Below, piece after piece: positions 1 to 8,897 of a DNA stretch of 61,184 bases (positions are counted from its first letter, which is position 1; each line of letters starts with the position of its first letter). The position numbers and the translations under genes were made by a program. The notes beneath the pieces were generated by a model. It ran no database searches and was not told the origin of the DNA. It saw only the letters and a list, made by a program, of their open reading frames with translations. Origin of the DNA: Streptomyces longwoodensis (GTDB lineage Bacteria > Actinomycetota > Actinomycetes > Streptomycetales > Streptomycetaceae); the NCBI RefSeq assembly GCF_001514125.1, contig NZ_KQ948565.1:137785-198968 (forward strand). The letters are read 5' to 3'.

Positions 1-1
1 C

Positions 2-2770
2 CGCACCGCCCTCGGCGACAACACGACACTCCTCAACCTCCTGCCCTCCAACAAGACCCTCTTCGGCGTCGCACGCAACTTCACCCAACTCGCCACCAGC
101 ATCGCCACCAACAACCGCGGCGACAGCATCCAACAACCCACCCCAACCACACCCCCCACCACCCACACGACCGGCGAAACACGCCCCCGACTACCCCAGG
201 GCAGCGCCGACAGTACGACCGAGCCCAGTGCCGCGCCCCGCGCACCGCAGTCCACCGGTAGTGCGCCCGGTGCCGCGGAGCCCACCCTCGTTCCCTTCAC
301 TTCGGGGAACTTCGAGTTCACCAACCTCAAGCACACGAACGAGGCGTACCGCGACAAGGCGATCCGGATCATCGAGCTGCTCCGCAAGCACGACACGATC
401 CGTGACTACGTCGGCGACCGCCAGGTCCGCATCACCCTGCACGTGCGCACGACGGAGACCCCCGCGGACGTCATCGACCGCGGTGACGACGGTGTCGACA
501 TCAACCTCGCCAGCTACTACTTCGAGAAATACGACACCGGCTACATCATGGGCATGCTCGCCCACGAAATCGGCCTGCACCCCCTGGCCAGCCGCAACAC
601 CCGCATCCCCGAGGAAGAAGACCTCTACCGCGGCATGCCCCTGATGGTCCCCGGCCTCGAAACCCTCAAGACCCCCCGCTTCATGAACACCGAAGACGCC
701 GGCCAGGAAGACCACATCATGGCCGCCTTCCCCCACACCATCCGCCACGGCATCTACCGCGACATCGTCACGGAAATGGCCCACGTCCTGGCCGAAGACG
801 CACGCACAGGCGAAGAAGGCGCCAAGACCAAGGACGTCACCGACCTGATCGACACCTACCTGATGGACCTCGCCACCATCGCGGTCACCAACGACCGCCG
901 CAAGGACGCCGCGTGGGAGCCCCGTTACACGGCGAGGGTCTACAACGCGTACAAGGCGCAGTTCGCGGCGCAGTTGCCGGACGACAGCCCCGTACGAGCG
1001 CTGCTCCCCGCCGACAAGAGCTGGTACAACGTCACCAACAACTTCCTCGGTCTCGGCGCCAGCTTCGCCTTCAACAACCAGGGCGACAGCATCCAGACCG
1101 TCGCACCACGGTGGAGCGGCGACACCGGTGGGACCGCTCCCCGCCTCGCGCCGCCCACGGACGACGCCCCGGCGCCGGCGGCGCCCGCAGCGGACGTCCC
1201 GCGGCCCCGGAGGCCACGCGACCACCGTCCCCGGTTCGTCGTCCGTTCGGCCTTCGACGCACGCCGGTTCACCTACGACGGCGAGCCCGTCACCGACCTC
1301 ACCGTCCGCGTCGCCCTGCGCGGCACGCAGGAGGACACGGCCCGCGTCTTCGAGCAACTCCAAGCGGGCGTGCACGAGTTCCTCAACGACCCCGGCCACC
1401 TGCTGCCCGGCGGCGACCGTCTCCACGTCACGGTCGAGCGCGTCGACCCGGCCGCCACCGACGCCTCGGGCGGGGCCCCGCACCTGACCGTGGACCTGGC
1501 CGCCCGCGACCGGACCATGGACCAGACCACCTGGTGGGCCGACGCCGACCCCGTCCAGCTGGTGCACGAGCTCACCCACCAGCTCGGCCTGCGCGACGAG
1601 TACCGCGACGCCGACACCCCGCACCGCCCCCACGTCCCCGGCAGCCTCCTCGGTGCCCTGGACGAGGCTCCCGAGGACGCCTCCCTCGCCCGGGGCGGGC
1701 TGCGGGGCCGCCACCTGGCCCTCCTGCAGGCGCACGTCGGAGACGTACCACCCGAGCCCCACGACGGCGACGCGGACCCGGACCGGACCTGGGAGGAGAC
1801 CCGACGGGCCAGCGCGCCGACCCCGCGTGCCTCCGTGTGGGTCGACCCCGTTTCCCTCCCCACGACGGACGACACCACCGACGGCCCCGGGGGTACGGAA
1901 GTACCGGCCCAGATGCCACAGGGCCCCGCCCCCGAGCCGGTCCTCACCCCCTTCAGGTCGGGGAACTACGAGTTCACCAACCTCAAGCACACCGACGACA
2001 GGTACCGCGACAAGGCCGTCCGGATCATCGAGCTGCTCCGGGAGCACCCGACGATCCAGGCCTACGTCGGCGCCCGCCCGGTCCGCATCACCCTGCACGT
2101 GCGCACGACGGAGACGCCGGCCGACGTGCGTGACCTCGCCGACGAGGGCGTGCGGATCAACCTGGCCAGCTACTACTTCGAGAAGTACGACACCGGCTAC
2201 ATCATGGGCATGCTCGCCCACGAGATCGGCCTGCACCCCCTGGCCTCCCGCAACGGGAGCATCCCCGACGAGGAGGCGATGTTCCAGGACATCCCCCTGC
2301 CCGTCCCGGGCCTCGGGGACCTGGCCACCCCGCGGACCATGAGCACCCAGGGCGCCGGACAGGCCGACCACATCATGGCGGCCTTCCCCAGCAGCACCCG
2401 GCACGGCGTCTACCGGGACATCGTCGTGGAGATGGCCGAGAGCCTCGAGCGGCAGGCGCGCTCGGGCGAAGCGGGCGCGAAGGCAGGCGACGTCACCGAC
2501 CTCTTCGACTGCTACCTCATGGACCTGGCGTCCATCGCGATCACCAACGACTACCGGATGAACGCGGCGAAGGAACCCAACTACACCGCGCGCGTCTACA
2601 ACGCCTACAAGGACCTGCTCCACGCCCGCCTGGCCGACAAGCCCGCCCTGCGCGCCCTGCTGCCGTCGAACAAGAGCCTGTTCGGCGTGATCAACGACTT
2701 CCGCCGCATCGGCACCTACATCGCGCTCAACAACCGCGGCGACAGCATCCAGCAGCCCGCCACCGTCTGA
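2..2770 (+). CDS. Giant repeat protein with metallopeptidase-like motifs, C-terminal part (5' end outside window)
   Basis: The frame is open from base 2 with no start, so this is the last ~922 residues of a much larger protein. Domain order: tail of one repeat unit (bases 2-150), Thr/Pro linker, complete unit A1 (~289-1100), a different metalloprotease-like domain (~1235-1650), acidic linker, complete unit A2 (~1936-2767). A units carry AHEIGLHPLASRN, i.e. His-Glu and a His after three residues (HExxxH), not canonical HExxH. The middle domain has HELTHQLGLRDEYRD at 1564-1608, which fits HExxHxxGxxD zinc peptidases. A1 and A2 are near-identical over long stretches of DNA. Such architecture is seen in very large, toxin-like actinobacterial proteins; this assignment is inference. 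Function, export route and substrate are unknown. A methionine at 443 is internal to A1 and not the real start. Confidence 0.8.
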   Translation, partial: RTALGDNTTLLNLLPSNKTLFGVARNFTQLATSIATNNRGDSIQQPTPTTPPTTHTTGETRPRLPQGSADSTTEPSAAPRAPQSTGSAPGAAEPTLVPFTSGNFEFTNLKHTNEAYRDKAIRIIELLRKHDTIRDYVGDRQVRITLHVRTTETPADVIDRGDDGVDINLASYYFEKYDTGYIMGMLAHEIGLHPLASRNTRIPEEEDLYRGMPLMVPGLETLKTPRFMNTEDAGQEDHIMAAFPHTIRHGIYRDIVTEMAHVLAEDARTGEEGAKTKDVTDLIDTYLMDLATIAVTNDRRKDAAWEPRYTARVYNAYKAQFAAQLPDDSPVRALLPADKSWYNVTNNFLGLGASFAFNNQGDSIQTVAPRWSGDTGGTAPRLAPPTDDAPAPAAPAADVPRPRRPRDHRPRFVVRSAFDARRFTYDGEPVTDLTVRVALRGTQEDTARVFEQLQAGVHEFLNDPGHLLPGGDRLHVTVERVDPAATDASGGAPHLTVDLAARDRTMDQTTWWADADPVQLVHELTHQLGLRDEYRDADTPHRPHVPGSLLGALDEAPEDASLARGGLRGRHLALLQAHVGDVPPEPHDGDADPDRTWEETRRASAPTPRASVWVDPVSLPTTDDTTDGPGGTEVPAQMPQGPAPEPVLTPFRSGNYEFTNLKHTDDRYRDKAVRIIELLREHPTIQAYVGARPVRITLHVRTTETPADVRDLADEGVRINLASYYFEKYDTGYIMGMLAHEIGLHPLASRNGSIPDEEAMFQDIPLPVPGLGDLATPRTMSTQGAGQADHIMAAFPSSTRHGVYRDIVVEMAESLERQARSGEAGAKAGDVTDLFDCYLMDLASIAITNDYRMNAAKEPNYTARVYNAYKDLLHARLADKPALRALLPSNKSLFGVINDFRRIGTYIALNNRGDSIQQPATV

Positions 2771-2836
2771 GGCCGCTGCATCCAGCAGCCCGCCACCGTC
2801 TGAGGCCGCTGCGTCCAGCAGCCCGCCACCGTCTGA
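2738..2836 (+). repeat. 33-bp tandem repeat, three copies, spanning the stop codon
   Basis: Three head-to-tail 33-bp units: 2738-2770 (the last ten codons and stop of the giant gene), 2771-2803 and 2804-2836. The second and third differ from each other by one base and from the first only near the 5' end. Each unit ends in ACCGTCTGA, so the terminal codons and the TGA have been copied twice downstream. Unit length is a multiple of three, so the copies stay in frame. A fourth partial trace (GCCGGCCGCTGCATCC) follows at about 2837. Confidence 0.9.
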
Positions 2837-2983
2837 GCCGGCCGCTGCATCCGGTGGGCCGCCGACCGGCGAACCAGACACGTAGGTCCCATGACGTCGT
2901 CGGCGGAAACGGGAGGCGGGACATGAACCGAGCAGGTCACGGGCGCCGGTGCCGCCCGACGCGCCGCAGTGGGTAGGGCGGGC

Positions 2984-3778
2984 ATGCCGAGGAGACGTCC
3001 GGCGTACGGGCCCCCGGCCCACCGCGTACGCCCCGTTCAGGCCCTCACACCGGTCGCCCCGCACGCCGTGCGGCACGTGCTGTTCCGGCAGCGCTGGCGG
3101 GACCTCGTGTTCCTGCACTGGCCCGCCGACCCGTTCGAGGTCGCCCGGCTGCTGCCGCCCGGCACCGTGCCCGACCTGTACCAGGGACGGGCGTACGTCG
3201 GCCTGGTGTTCTTCCGCATGGACGACCTCGCCTTCGGCCCGACCCCTCCCCTGCCGTACCTGGGCAGCTTCGGCGAGGTCAACGTCCGGCTGTACAGCCG
3301 CGACGCCGTGGGCCGGCGCGGGGTGGTGTTCCGGTCACTGGACTGCGACCGGCTGCTGCCCGTACTGACGGCACGCGGCGCCTTCGGGCTGCCCTACCGG
3401 TGGTCCCGGATCAGGAGCGCGTGGTTCGACGGCCGGCTGGTGTACCGCACGAGCCGACGCGGGGGTGAGCGCGCCGGGGCGCGCGTCTGGCTGGACGTGG
3501 AGGACGAGCCGGTGACGGCCGGACCGCTGGAGGAGTTCCTCACCCAGCGGTGGGGGCTGCACGAGCGGTTCCTCGGACGCACCTACTACCTGCCCACCAC
3601 GCACCCCGCCTGGACGTTCCGCAGGTGCAGCCTGCTGGGCTGGGAGGACGACCTGGTCGCGGCCGCGGGTCTGTCCAGGCCGCGGGGCGAGCCGGTGAGC
3701 GTGCTGTACGCCCCCGGGCTCCCGGTGCGGTTCGGCCCGCCGGTCGCCCTGCCCCCGCCCGGCAGGCGGCTCGGCTGA
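2984..3778 (+). CDS. DUF2071 / YqjF-family protein
   Basis: 264 residues. The conserved DUF2071 core is visible: an N-terminal block on a tryptophan-containing strand (QRWRDLVFLHWPADPFEVAR), then VPDLYQGRAYVGLVFFRM, YLGSFGEVNVRLYSRD and the late segment GLHERFLGRTYYLPTTHP. The family has no established biochemical function; it is related to acetoacetate decarboxylase-like beta folds. The ATG at 2984 is preferred over the in-frame GTG at 2969 because TAGGG precedes it at workable spacing and nothing precedes the GTG. It stands alone between the giant gene and a convergent gene at 3827. Confidence 0.82.
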   Translation: MPRRRPAYGPPAHRVRPVQALTPVAPHAVRHVLFRQRWRDLVFLHWPADPFEVARLLPPGTVPDLYQGRAYVGLVFFRMDDLAFGPTPPLPYLGSFGEVNVRLYSRDAVGRRGVVFRSLDCDRLLPVLTARGAFGLPYRWSRIRSAWFDGRLVYRTSRRGGERAGARVWLDVEDEPVTAGPLEEFLTQRWGLHERFLGRTYYLPTTHPAWTFRRCSLLGWEDDLVAAAGLSRPRGEPVSVLYAPGLPVRFGPPVALPPPGRRLG

Positions 3779-3826
3779 CCCGCCGCCGCGCGCTGCGTCA
3801 CGGGGGCGGGCCGTTCCGTCCCCGCC

Positions 3827-4624
3827 TCACCACAGCCGGGTGCCCGGTGCCCCCTTGAACGGCCCCCGCACCTCAGAGGTGATCCAGCCGCCGTAGAAGT
3901 CGCCCTCCTGCGCCGTGACCACTTCCCCGGCGACCGTGCAGCGGTCGACGCGGCTCGGGTAGAACGCGAAGAAGGCGGTGAGGTCCGCGTAGGCCGGCTC
4001 CGGGTGGAAGTACGTCCAGGCGGCGCGGGCGCGCACCTCCTCGCCCACGACGACGTCGTAGTACCGGGCGGCTCCCTTCCACTCGCACCAGGTCCGTCCC
4101 CCGGCGGCGGGGCGCAGGAGCTCCGTGCGGACGTCCTGCGGGGGGACGTAGAAGACGGGCGGGTGGCTGGTCTCCAGCACCCGGATCGTCCTGCGGCTCT
4201 CGGCCACGACCTGCCCGGCGCACTCGACGACCACGACACGGTCGTCCGGGCTCGTGGCGGGCGGCCGGGGGTAGTCCCAGACGGACTCGGGAGCGCGCGG
4301 AGCGGCCGGCGGCGCGGGTCCGCCGAGCTGGTCCAGGTACACCTCGTCCTCGTAGCACCAGGCCCAGCCGCCGTCGCGGGCCAGGCTGCGGACCACCGGG
4401 TGCCCGTCCGCCTCGAAGTGGGCCGTGGCGTGGGCTCCGGGAGAGCTGTCGCTGCACCCGACGTGGCCGCAGGTCAGGCAGAGCAGCAGGTCACCGGGTG
4501 CGCGTCCGCGCGCCGCGCAGGCCGGGCACGTCGCGCTCAGCGGCGCCGGGTCGGCCGTCCAGGTGTGGGAACAGGCTGTCCCGGACGGCCGTCCGCCGTC
4601 GGGCCGGGGCGTCCATCTCGTCAT
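3827..4624 (-). CDS. UBP-type zinc finger fused to DUF427
   Basis: 265 residues in two parts. Residues ~15-85 form a ubiquitin-hydrolase-type zinc finger: CSHTW, a CPAC pair, LCLTCGHVGC and then three spaced histidines ending in GHP. Residues ~110-265 are a DUF427 domain (VVECAGQVVAESRRT, RTWCEWKGAARYYDV, WTYFHPEPAY). UBP fingers bind free ubiquitin C termini in eukaryotes; bacteria of this group lack ubiquitin, so the ligand is unknown. DUF427 is a small beta barrel of unknown function. The two domains are usually separate proteins. The gene is divergent from the YihY gene at 4720, leaving about 95 bp for two promoters. Confidence 0.85.
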   Translation of the reverse strand: MTRWTPRPDGGRPSGTACSHTWTADPAPLSATCPACAARGRAPGDLLLCLTCGHVGCSDSSPGAHATAHFEADGHPVVRSLARDGGWAWCYEDEVYLDQLGGPAPPAAPRAPESVWDYPRPPATSPDDRVVVVECAGQVVAESRRTIRVLETSHPPVFYVPPQDVRTELLRPAAGGRTWCEWKGAARYYDVVVGEEVRARAAWTYFHPEPAYADLTAFFAFYPSRVDRCTVAGEVVTAQEGDFYGGWITSEVRGPFKGAPGTRLW

Positions 4625-4719
4625 ACCCTCTGCTTCGCCCCGACACCGCGCCGAGGATGCAGACGGCCGTCCCGCGTACGCCAGGCGTTCGGACGGCCCG
4701 GGCGGGGCATGCGGCAGGG

Positions 4720-5604
4720 ATGGCGGTCGAGAAGCAGGCGGAGACGGGCAGGGCCACGCACCGGGACGGGGCGGGGCTGGACGGCTGGTGGCCGGCGCTG
4801 CGCCGCACGCCGGTGTCGCTGTGGAACGACGACATCTCGGACTACGCGGCCGCGCTGACGTACTACGCCATCCTGGCCGTGCTGCCCGCCCTGCTGGTGA
4901 CGGTGCTGTCCTTCGGGCTGATCAGCCCGGGGACCGCGCAGAAGCTGGTCGCGCAGGTCACCGCCTACGCCCCCGGGGGATCGGGGGCGGACCTGCACCG
5001 GGTGCTGGTGCGCGCGCTGCGGGCCGACGGAGCGGCCTGGCCGCTCCTCGCGGGCGGCACGATCAGCGCGCTGTGGTCCGCGTGCAGCTACCTGGCGGTC
5101 TTCCGGCGCGCCCTGCACCGTATGCACCGGGCCGAGGACCCGCGCTCGTCCTGGCACCGGGCGCACCGCATCCTGCTGACCGCGCTGGCCCTGCTGGTGC
5201 TGCTCGCCGTCAGCGCGCTGGTGCTGCTGCTGACCGGGCCCGTCGCCGAGAGCGTCGGCCGGCTGTTCGGGCTGGGCGCGAAGGTGGCCTGGGCCTGGAG
5301 CCTGCTGCGCTGGCCGCTGCTGCTGTGCCTGGTGGCGGGCTTGGTGATCATCGTGTTCCGGCACGGCCCGCCGCCGTCCCGCCGCCGACGGCACAGCGTC
5401 CCCGGTGGCGTGCTGGCGGCGGGCCTGTGGCTGGCCGCCTCGGCCGGCTTCGCCGCCTACGCCTCGGGGTTCGGCACCTACAGCCGGCTCTACGGCTCCC
5501 TCGCGGGGGTCGTGGTGTTCCTGGTGTGGCTGTGGCTGACCAACCTGGCCCTGCTGGCCGGCGCCCAGTTCACGGCGGAACTCGTGCGGGCCGAGGCGGA
5601 CTGA
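4720..5604 (+). CDS. YihY/BrkB-family inner membrane protein
   Basis: 294 residues with about six hydrophobic segments. The family signature is plain: DISDYAAALTYYAILAVLPALLV near the N terminus, and SRLYGSLAGVVVFLVWLW with TNLALLAGAQFTAEL at the C terminus. The family has been called ribonuclease BN in old databases, but it is a multi-pass membrane protein whose role is unsettled. The ATG at 4720 was chosen because an upstream extension to 4498 would run into the opposite gene and has no domain content. A second, longer family member lies at 16385-17431. Confidence 0.85.
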   Translation: MAVEKQAETGRATHRDGAGLDGWWPALRRTPVSLWNDDISDYAAALTYYAILAVLPALLVTVLSFGLISPGTAQKLVAQVTAYAPGGSGADLHRVLVRALRADGAAWPLLAGGTISALWSACSYLAVFRRALHRMHRAEDPRSSWHRAHRILLTALALLVLLAVSALVLLLTGPVAESVGRLFGLGAKVAWAWSLLRWPLLLCLVAGLVIIVFRHGPPPSRRRRHSVPGGVLAAGLWLAASAGFAAYASGFGTYSRLYGSLAGVVVFLVWLWLTNLALLAGAQFTAELVRAEAD

Positions 5605-5664
5605 GGCCGCTCCCGTCTGCTCCCGGCCGGTTGCGGGCGGTGCCGGCCGGTTGCGGGCGTCCGC

Positions 5665-6270
5665 CTACGACATCCGCAGGCGTTCGGCGATGTCGGCGAG
5701 GTGGCGGCCCTGGTAGCGGGCGGCCTCGAGGGTGGCCTCGTCGGGGGTCTCGCCGCCGCCGCTGGCCCAGCTGGTGCCGTACGGGTTGCCGCCGGCGGCG
5801 AACAGCAGCGGGTCGGTGTAGCCGGGCGGCACGATGACGCAGCCCCAGTGGTAGAGGACGTTGTTCATCGAGAGGATGGTGGACTCCTGGCCGCCGTGGC
5901 GGTTCATGGCCGAGGTGAAGCTGGTGGCGGGCTTGTTGTGGAAGACCCCGGCCTGCCACAGGCCACCGGTGAGGTCGATGAACTGCTTCAGCTGGGACGT
6001 GACGTTGCCGAACCTGGTCGGGGTGCCGAAGGCGTAGGCGGTCGCCCACTCCAGGTCCTCCAGCGTCGCCTCCTGCACCTCGTTCTTCGTGGAGTCCACG
6101 TGGGCGCGCCAGGCGGGATTGGCGTCGACGGCGGTGTCGGGCGCGAGTTCGTGGACGCGCCGCAGCCGCACCTCGGCGTCGCGTGACGCCGCGCCTTCCG
6201 CCACCGCCTTGGCGAGTTGGTGGACGTTTCCGGTGGCGCTGTAATAGATCACGGCGACACGCACACTCAT
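5665..6270 (-). CDS. wrbA: WrbA-type NAD(P)H:quinone oxidoreductase
   Basis: 201 residues, normal for WrbA. The FMN phosphate loop reads YYSATGNVHQLAKAVAEGA near the N terminus; later blocks GTPTRFGNVTSQLKQFID, GGQESTILSM and HWGCVIVPPGY match the type IV flavoprotein family. Known members reduce quinones by two electrons with NAD(P)H and protect against quinone redox cycling in the cytoplasm. The frame stays open far upstream, but that part lies antisense to the next gene and has no homology; ATG at 6270 begins the flavodoxin fold exactly. Confidence 0.93.
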   Translation of the reverse strand: MSVRVAVIYYSATGNVHQLAKAVAEGAASRDAEVRLRRVHELAPDTAVDANPAWRAHVDSTKNEVQEATLEDLEWATAYAFGTPTRFGNVTSQLKQFIDLTGGLWQAGVFHNKPATSFTSAMNRHGGQESTILSMNNVLYHWGCVIVPPGYTDPLLFAAGGNPYGTSWASGGGETPDEATLEAARYQGRHLADIAERLRMS

Positions 6271-6555
6271 GGCACACTCCTGGACAAAGGGGGCGAGGAA
6301 CGGAATTCCCACTCTCGCGCCGGCGCTCTCGATCCGCGGACAACACGCCGCCGCGGGAGCCGCAGTCCGCCGAACGAACGAGTCGGCCGACCACGGATCC
6401 AGGCACCCGGCGAGGACCGTCGGCAGGCCACCCGAGGGCTCCGTCAGGTGCCCCGTCCGGTGCCGCTGCCGGTGATCAGGGAGGCGGTCTCGCCCCGCTC
6501 CGGCCCATGCGGTTGACTCGTGCCACTGGTCCGGACCTCGACAGGAGCTGAGAAG

Positions 6556-7761
6556 TTGCCGTACGACATCGACTCCCTGCGTTCGCTCTTCCCCGCACTC
6601 CAGGCCGGGACCGTGCACTTCGACGGGCCCGGGGGCACGCAGACGCCGCGGCCCGTGATCGACGCGATCGGCGACGCGCTGGCGCGGCCCCTGTCCAACC
6701 GGGGGCAGTACTCGCTGGGGGAACGCAACGCCGAGGACATCGTCGCCGGAGCGCGCCGGGCCATGGCCGACCTGCTGGCCGCCGACCCGGCGGGCATCGT
6801 CTTCGGGCGCAGCGCCACGCAGCTGACCTACGACCTGGCCCGCACCCTCGCCTCCTCCTGGGGGCCCGGCGACGAGGTGGTCGTCACCCGCCTCGACCAC
6901 GACGCCAACATCCGCCCCTGGCTGCAGGCCGCGGAGCGGGTGGGCGCCACCGTGCGCTGGGCCGCGTTCGACCCGGCCACCGGCGAGTTGACGGCCGACG
7001 ACATCCGCGCCGTCGTGTCCGACCGCACCCGCCTGGTCGCCGTCACCGCCGCGTCCAACCTGATCGGCACCCGCCCGCCGGTCGCCGAGATCTGCCGCGT
7101 GGCCCACGACGCGGGAGCCCTCGCGCACGTCGACGCCGTCCACTACGCCGCGCACACCCTGGTCGACCTGCCGGCGCTGGGCGCCGACTTCGTCGTCTGC
7201 TCGCCGTACAAGTTCCTCGGGACGCACCACGGCGTCCTGGCCGCCCGGCCGGCGCTGCTGGAGACCTTGCGCCCCGACAAGCTGCTGCCCTCCAGCGATG
7301 CGGTTCCGGAGCGCTTCGAACTGGGCACCCTCCCGTACGAGTTGCTGGCCGGCACCCGGGCCGCCGTGGACGTCCTGGCCGGGCTGGACACGAGCGCCAC
7401 GGGCACCCGACGCGAGCGCCTCGCCGCCTCGTTCGCCGCGCTCGAAGGGCACGAGGCCACCCTGCGGGCGCAGTTGGAGAAGGGACTGGCCGCGCTTCCG
7501 GGCGTCACCGTCCACTCGCGGGCCGCCGACCGCACCCCCACCCTCCTGCTGACCTTCGCGCAGCACGACACCGCCGACGCCTACCGCTTCCTCGCCGCCC
7601 GCGACATCCACGCGCCGTCCAGCCACTTCTACGCCCTGGAGGCCTCCCGCCACCTGGGCCTGGGCGACGCCGGCGGTCTGCGCATCGGCCTCGCCCCCTA
7701 CAACGACGCCGAGGACGTCGACCGGCTGCTGGCCGGGCTGGCCGAGTTCCTGCAGGGCTGA
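6556..7761 (+). CDS. Cysteine desulfurase-like class V aminotransferase
   Basis: 401 residues. PLP-enzyme fold type I with the class V layout: HFDGPGGTQTPRPVIDAIGD at the start, VTRLDHDANIRPW, then HVDAVHYAAHTLVDL with the cofactor-contacting Asp, and the Schiff-base Lys at about residue 219 in VVCSPYKFLGTHHG. It resembles the cysteine desulfurase-like subfamily typified by Vibrio VC1184 more than IscS, so a sulfur-transfer role is only possible. A TTG at 6556 has AGGAG eight bases upstream and is preferred; a GTG at 6520 in frame lacks a site. No Fe-S cluster genes are adjacent. Confidence 0.85.
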   Translation: MPYDIDSLRSLFPALQAGTVHFDGPGGTQTPRPVIDAIGDALARPLSNRGQYSLGERNAEDIVAGARRAMADLLAADPAGIVFGRSATQLTYDLARTLASSWGPGDEVVVTRLDHDANIRPWLQAAERVGATVRWAAFDPATGELTADDIRAVVSDRTRLVAVTAASNLIGTRPPVAEICRVAHDAGALAHVDAVHYAAHTLVDLPALGADFVVCSPYKFLGTHHGVLAARPALLETLRPDKLLPSSDAVPERFELGTLPYELLAGTRAAVDVLAGLDTSATGTRRERLAASFAALEGHEATLRAQLEKGLAALPGVTVHSRAADRTPTLLLTFAQHDTADAYRFLAARDIHAPSSHFYALEASRHLGLGDAGGLRIGLAPYNDAEDVDRLLAGLAEFLQG

Positions 7762-7791
7762 GGTCGAACGGGCGCCTCAACCGGGCCTGAC

Positions 7792-7814
7792 GCGGGGGGA
7801 CTTGCTCCCCCCGC
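7792..7814 (+). terminator. Hairpin after the class V aminotransferase gene
   Basis: Perfect 9-bp stem GCGGGGGGA / TCCCCCCGC with a 5-nt loop (CTTGC), 30 bp past the stop at 7761. No U-tract follows, as is common in this GC-rich group. Confidence 0.7.
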
Positions 7815-7975
7815 ACTCCTGCGGAGTTGAGGAAACGCGGCCGCGCCGCCAACACATCGAGAACAAGGGGCGCACACCTGCGCGAAATACTCCCCCGCAC
7901 CGCACGGGACCGGTTACCTTGCCGCACGACCGCCCCCAGCGGGAGGCGGCCCGGCAAGCAACAGGGGGGACCACC

Positions 7976-8800
7976 ATGCAGCGTCACGACAGCACCGCGC
8001 CCTCACCGAGACCGGACGCGGCGCAGGCCGACCCGGCGCGGCCGTTGGAGGGGAAGACCGCGCTGGTCACCGGCGCGAGCCGCGGGATAGGCCGGGCCAT
8101 CGCCCAGCGCCTCGCGGCCGACGGCGCGCTCGTCGCCGTCCACTACAACAGCAACGAGGCCGCCGCCCAGGAGACCGCCGACCTCATCACCAAGAACAAC
8201 GGCCAGGCGTTCACCCTGCACGCCCCCCTGGGTGTCCCGGACGACGCCGAGACCCTGTTCCGCCGCTACGACCAGGCCCTGACCCAGCTGGGCCGGCCGG
8301 CCGTGCTCGACGTCCTCGTCAACAACGCCGGCCTCAACATCCGCGGCACCATCACCGACACGACGCCCCAGGACTTCGACCACCTGATCGCCGTCCTCGC
8401 CAAGGCGCCCCTGTTCCTGGTGCAGCAGGCCCTCCCCCGGCTCCGGCCGCACGGGCGGATCATCAACATCAGCTCCGCCGCCACCCGGGTCGCCCTGCCG
8501 ACGGCCCTCGCCTACACGATGGCCAAGGCGGCGCTCGAAGCCCTCACCCACACCCTGGCGCCCACGCTCGCGCCCCGGAACATCACGGTCAACGCCATCA
8601 CGCCCGGCTACACCAGGACCGACCTCAACCACCACCGCTGGGAGACCCCGGAGAAGGAAGCCGCGCACGCCGCGCAGTCGCCCTTCAACCGCATCGCCGA
8701 CCCGGGCGACATCGCCGACATCGCGGCCTTCCTCGCCTCCGACGCCTCCCGCTGGATCACGGGCCAGACCATCGACGCCAGCGGAGGCGTCGGCCTCTGA
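7976..8800 (+). CDS. Short-chain dehydrogenase/reductase
   Basis: 274 residues. Classical SDR: nucleotide loop ALVTGASRGIGRAIAQRLA, NNAG motif in VLVNNAGLNIRG, catalytic Ser in NISSAATR and YxxxK in LAYTMAKAAL, then NAITPGYTRTDL. The C terminus ITGQTIDASGGVGL is typical of FabG-like proteins. Substrate cannot be read from the sequence. ATG at 7976 has a strong GGGGGGA site upstream; the ~20-residue extension before the Rossmann strand is Pro/Ala-rich. Confidence 0.9.
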   Translation: MQRHDSTAPSPRPDAAQADPARPLEGKTALVTGASRGIGRAIAQRLAADGALVAVHYNSNEAAAQETADLITKNNGQAFTLHAPLGVPDDAETLFRRYDQALTQLGRPAVLDVLVNNAGLNIRGTITDTTPQDFDHLIAVLAKAPLFLVQQALPRLRPHGRIINISSAATRVALPTALAYTMAKAALEALTHTLAPTLAPRNITVNAITPGYTRTDLNHHRWETPEKEAAHAAQSPFNRIADPGDIADIAAFLASDASRWITGQTIDASGGVGL

Positions 8801-8897
8801 CCGACTCCGCCGACGGCCGGGACGGAGATGCGGGCGGCACGGGCCGGCGGGATGGTGGAGGAACCGATGCCCTTCGCCTGCCCACCGGGAAGTGACC

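Noticed and set aside
2738..2836. CRISPR array made of 33-bp repeats
   Set aside because: The units are directly adjacent with no spacers and copy the gene's own 3' end.
191..3118. Long minus-strand open frame opposite the giant repeat gene
   Set aside because: It mirrors the plus-strand repeat units and has no domain of its own; typical GC-rich antisense frame.
6271..7653. N-terminal extension of the WrbA frame to 7653
   Set aside because: The extra region is antisense to the class V aminotransferase and lacks any homology; WrbA begins at 6270.
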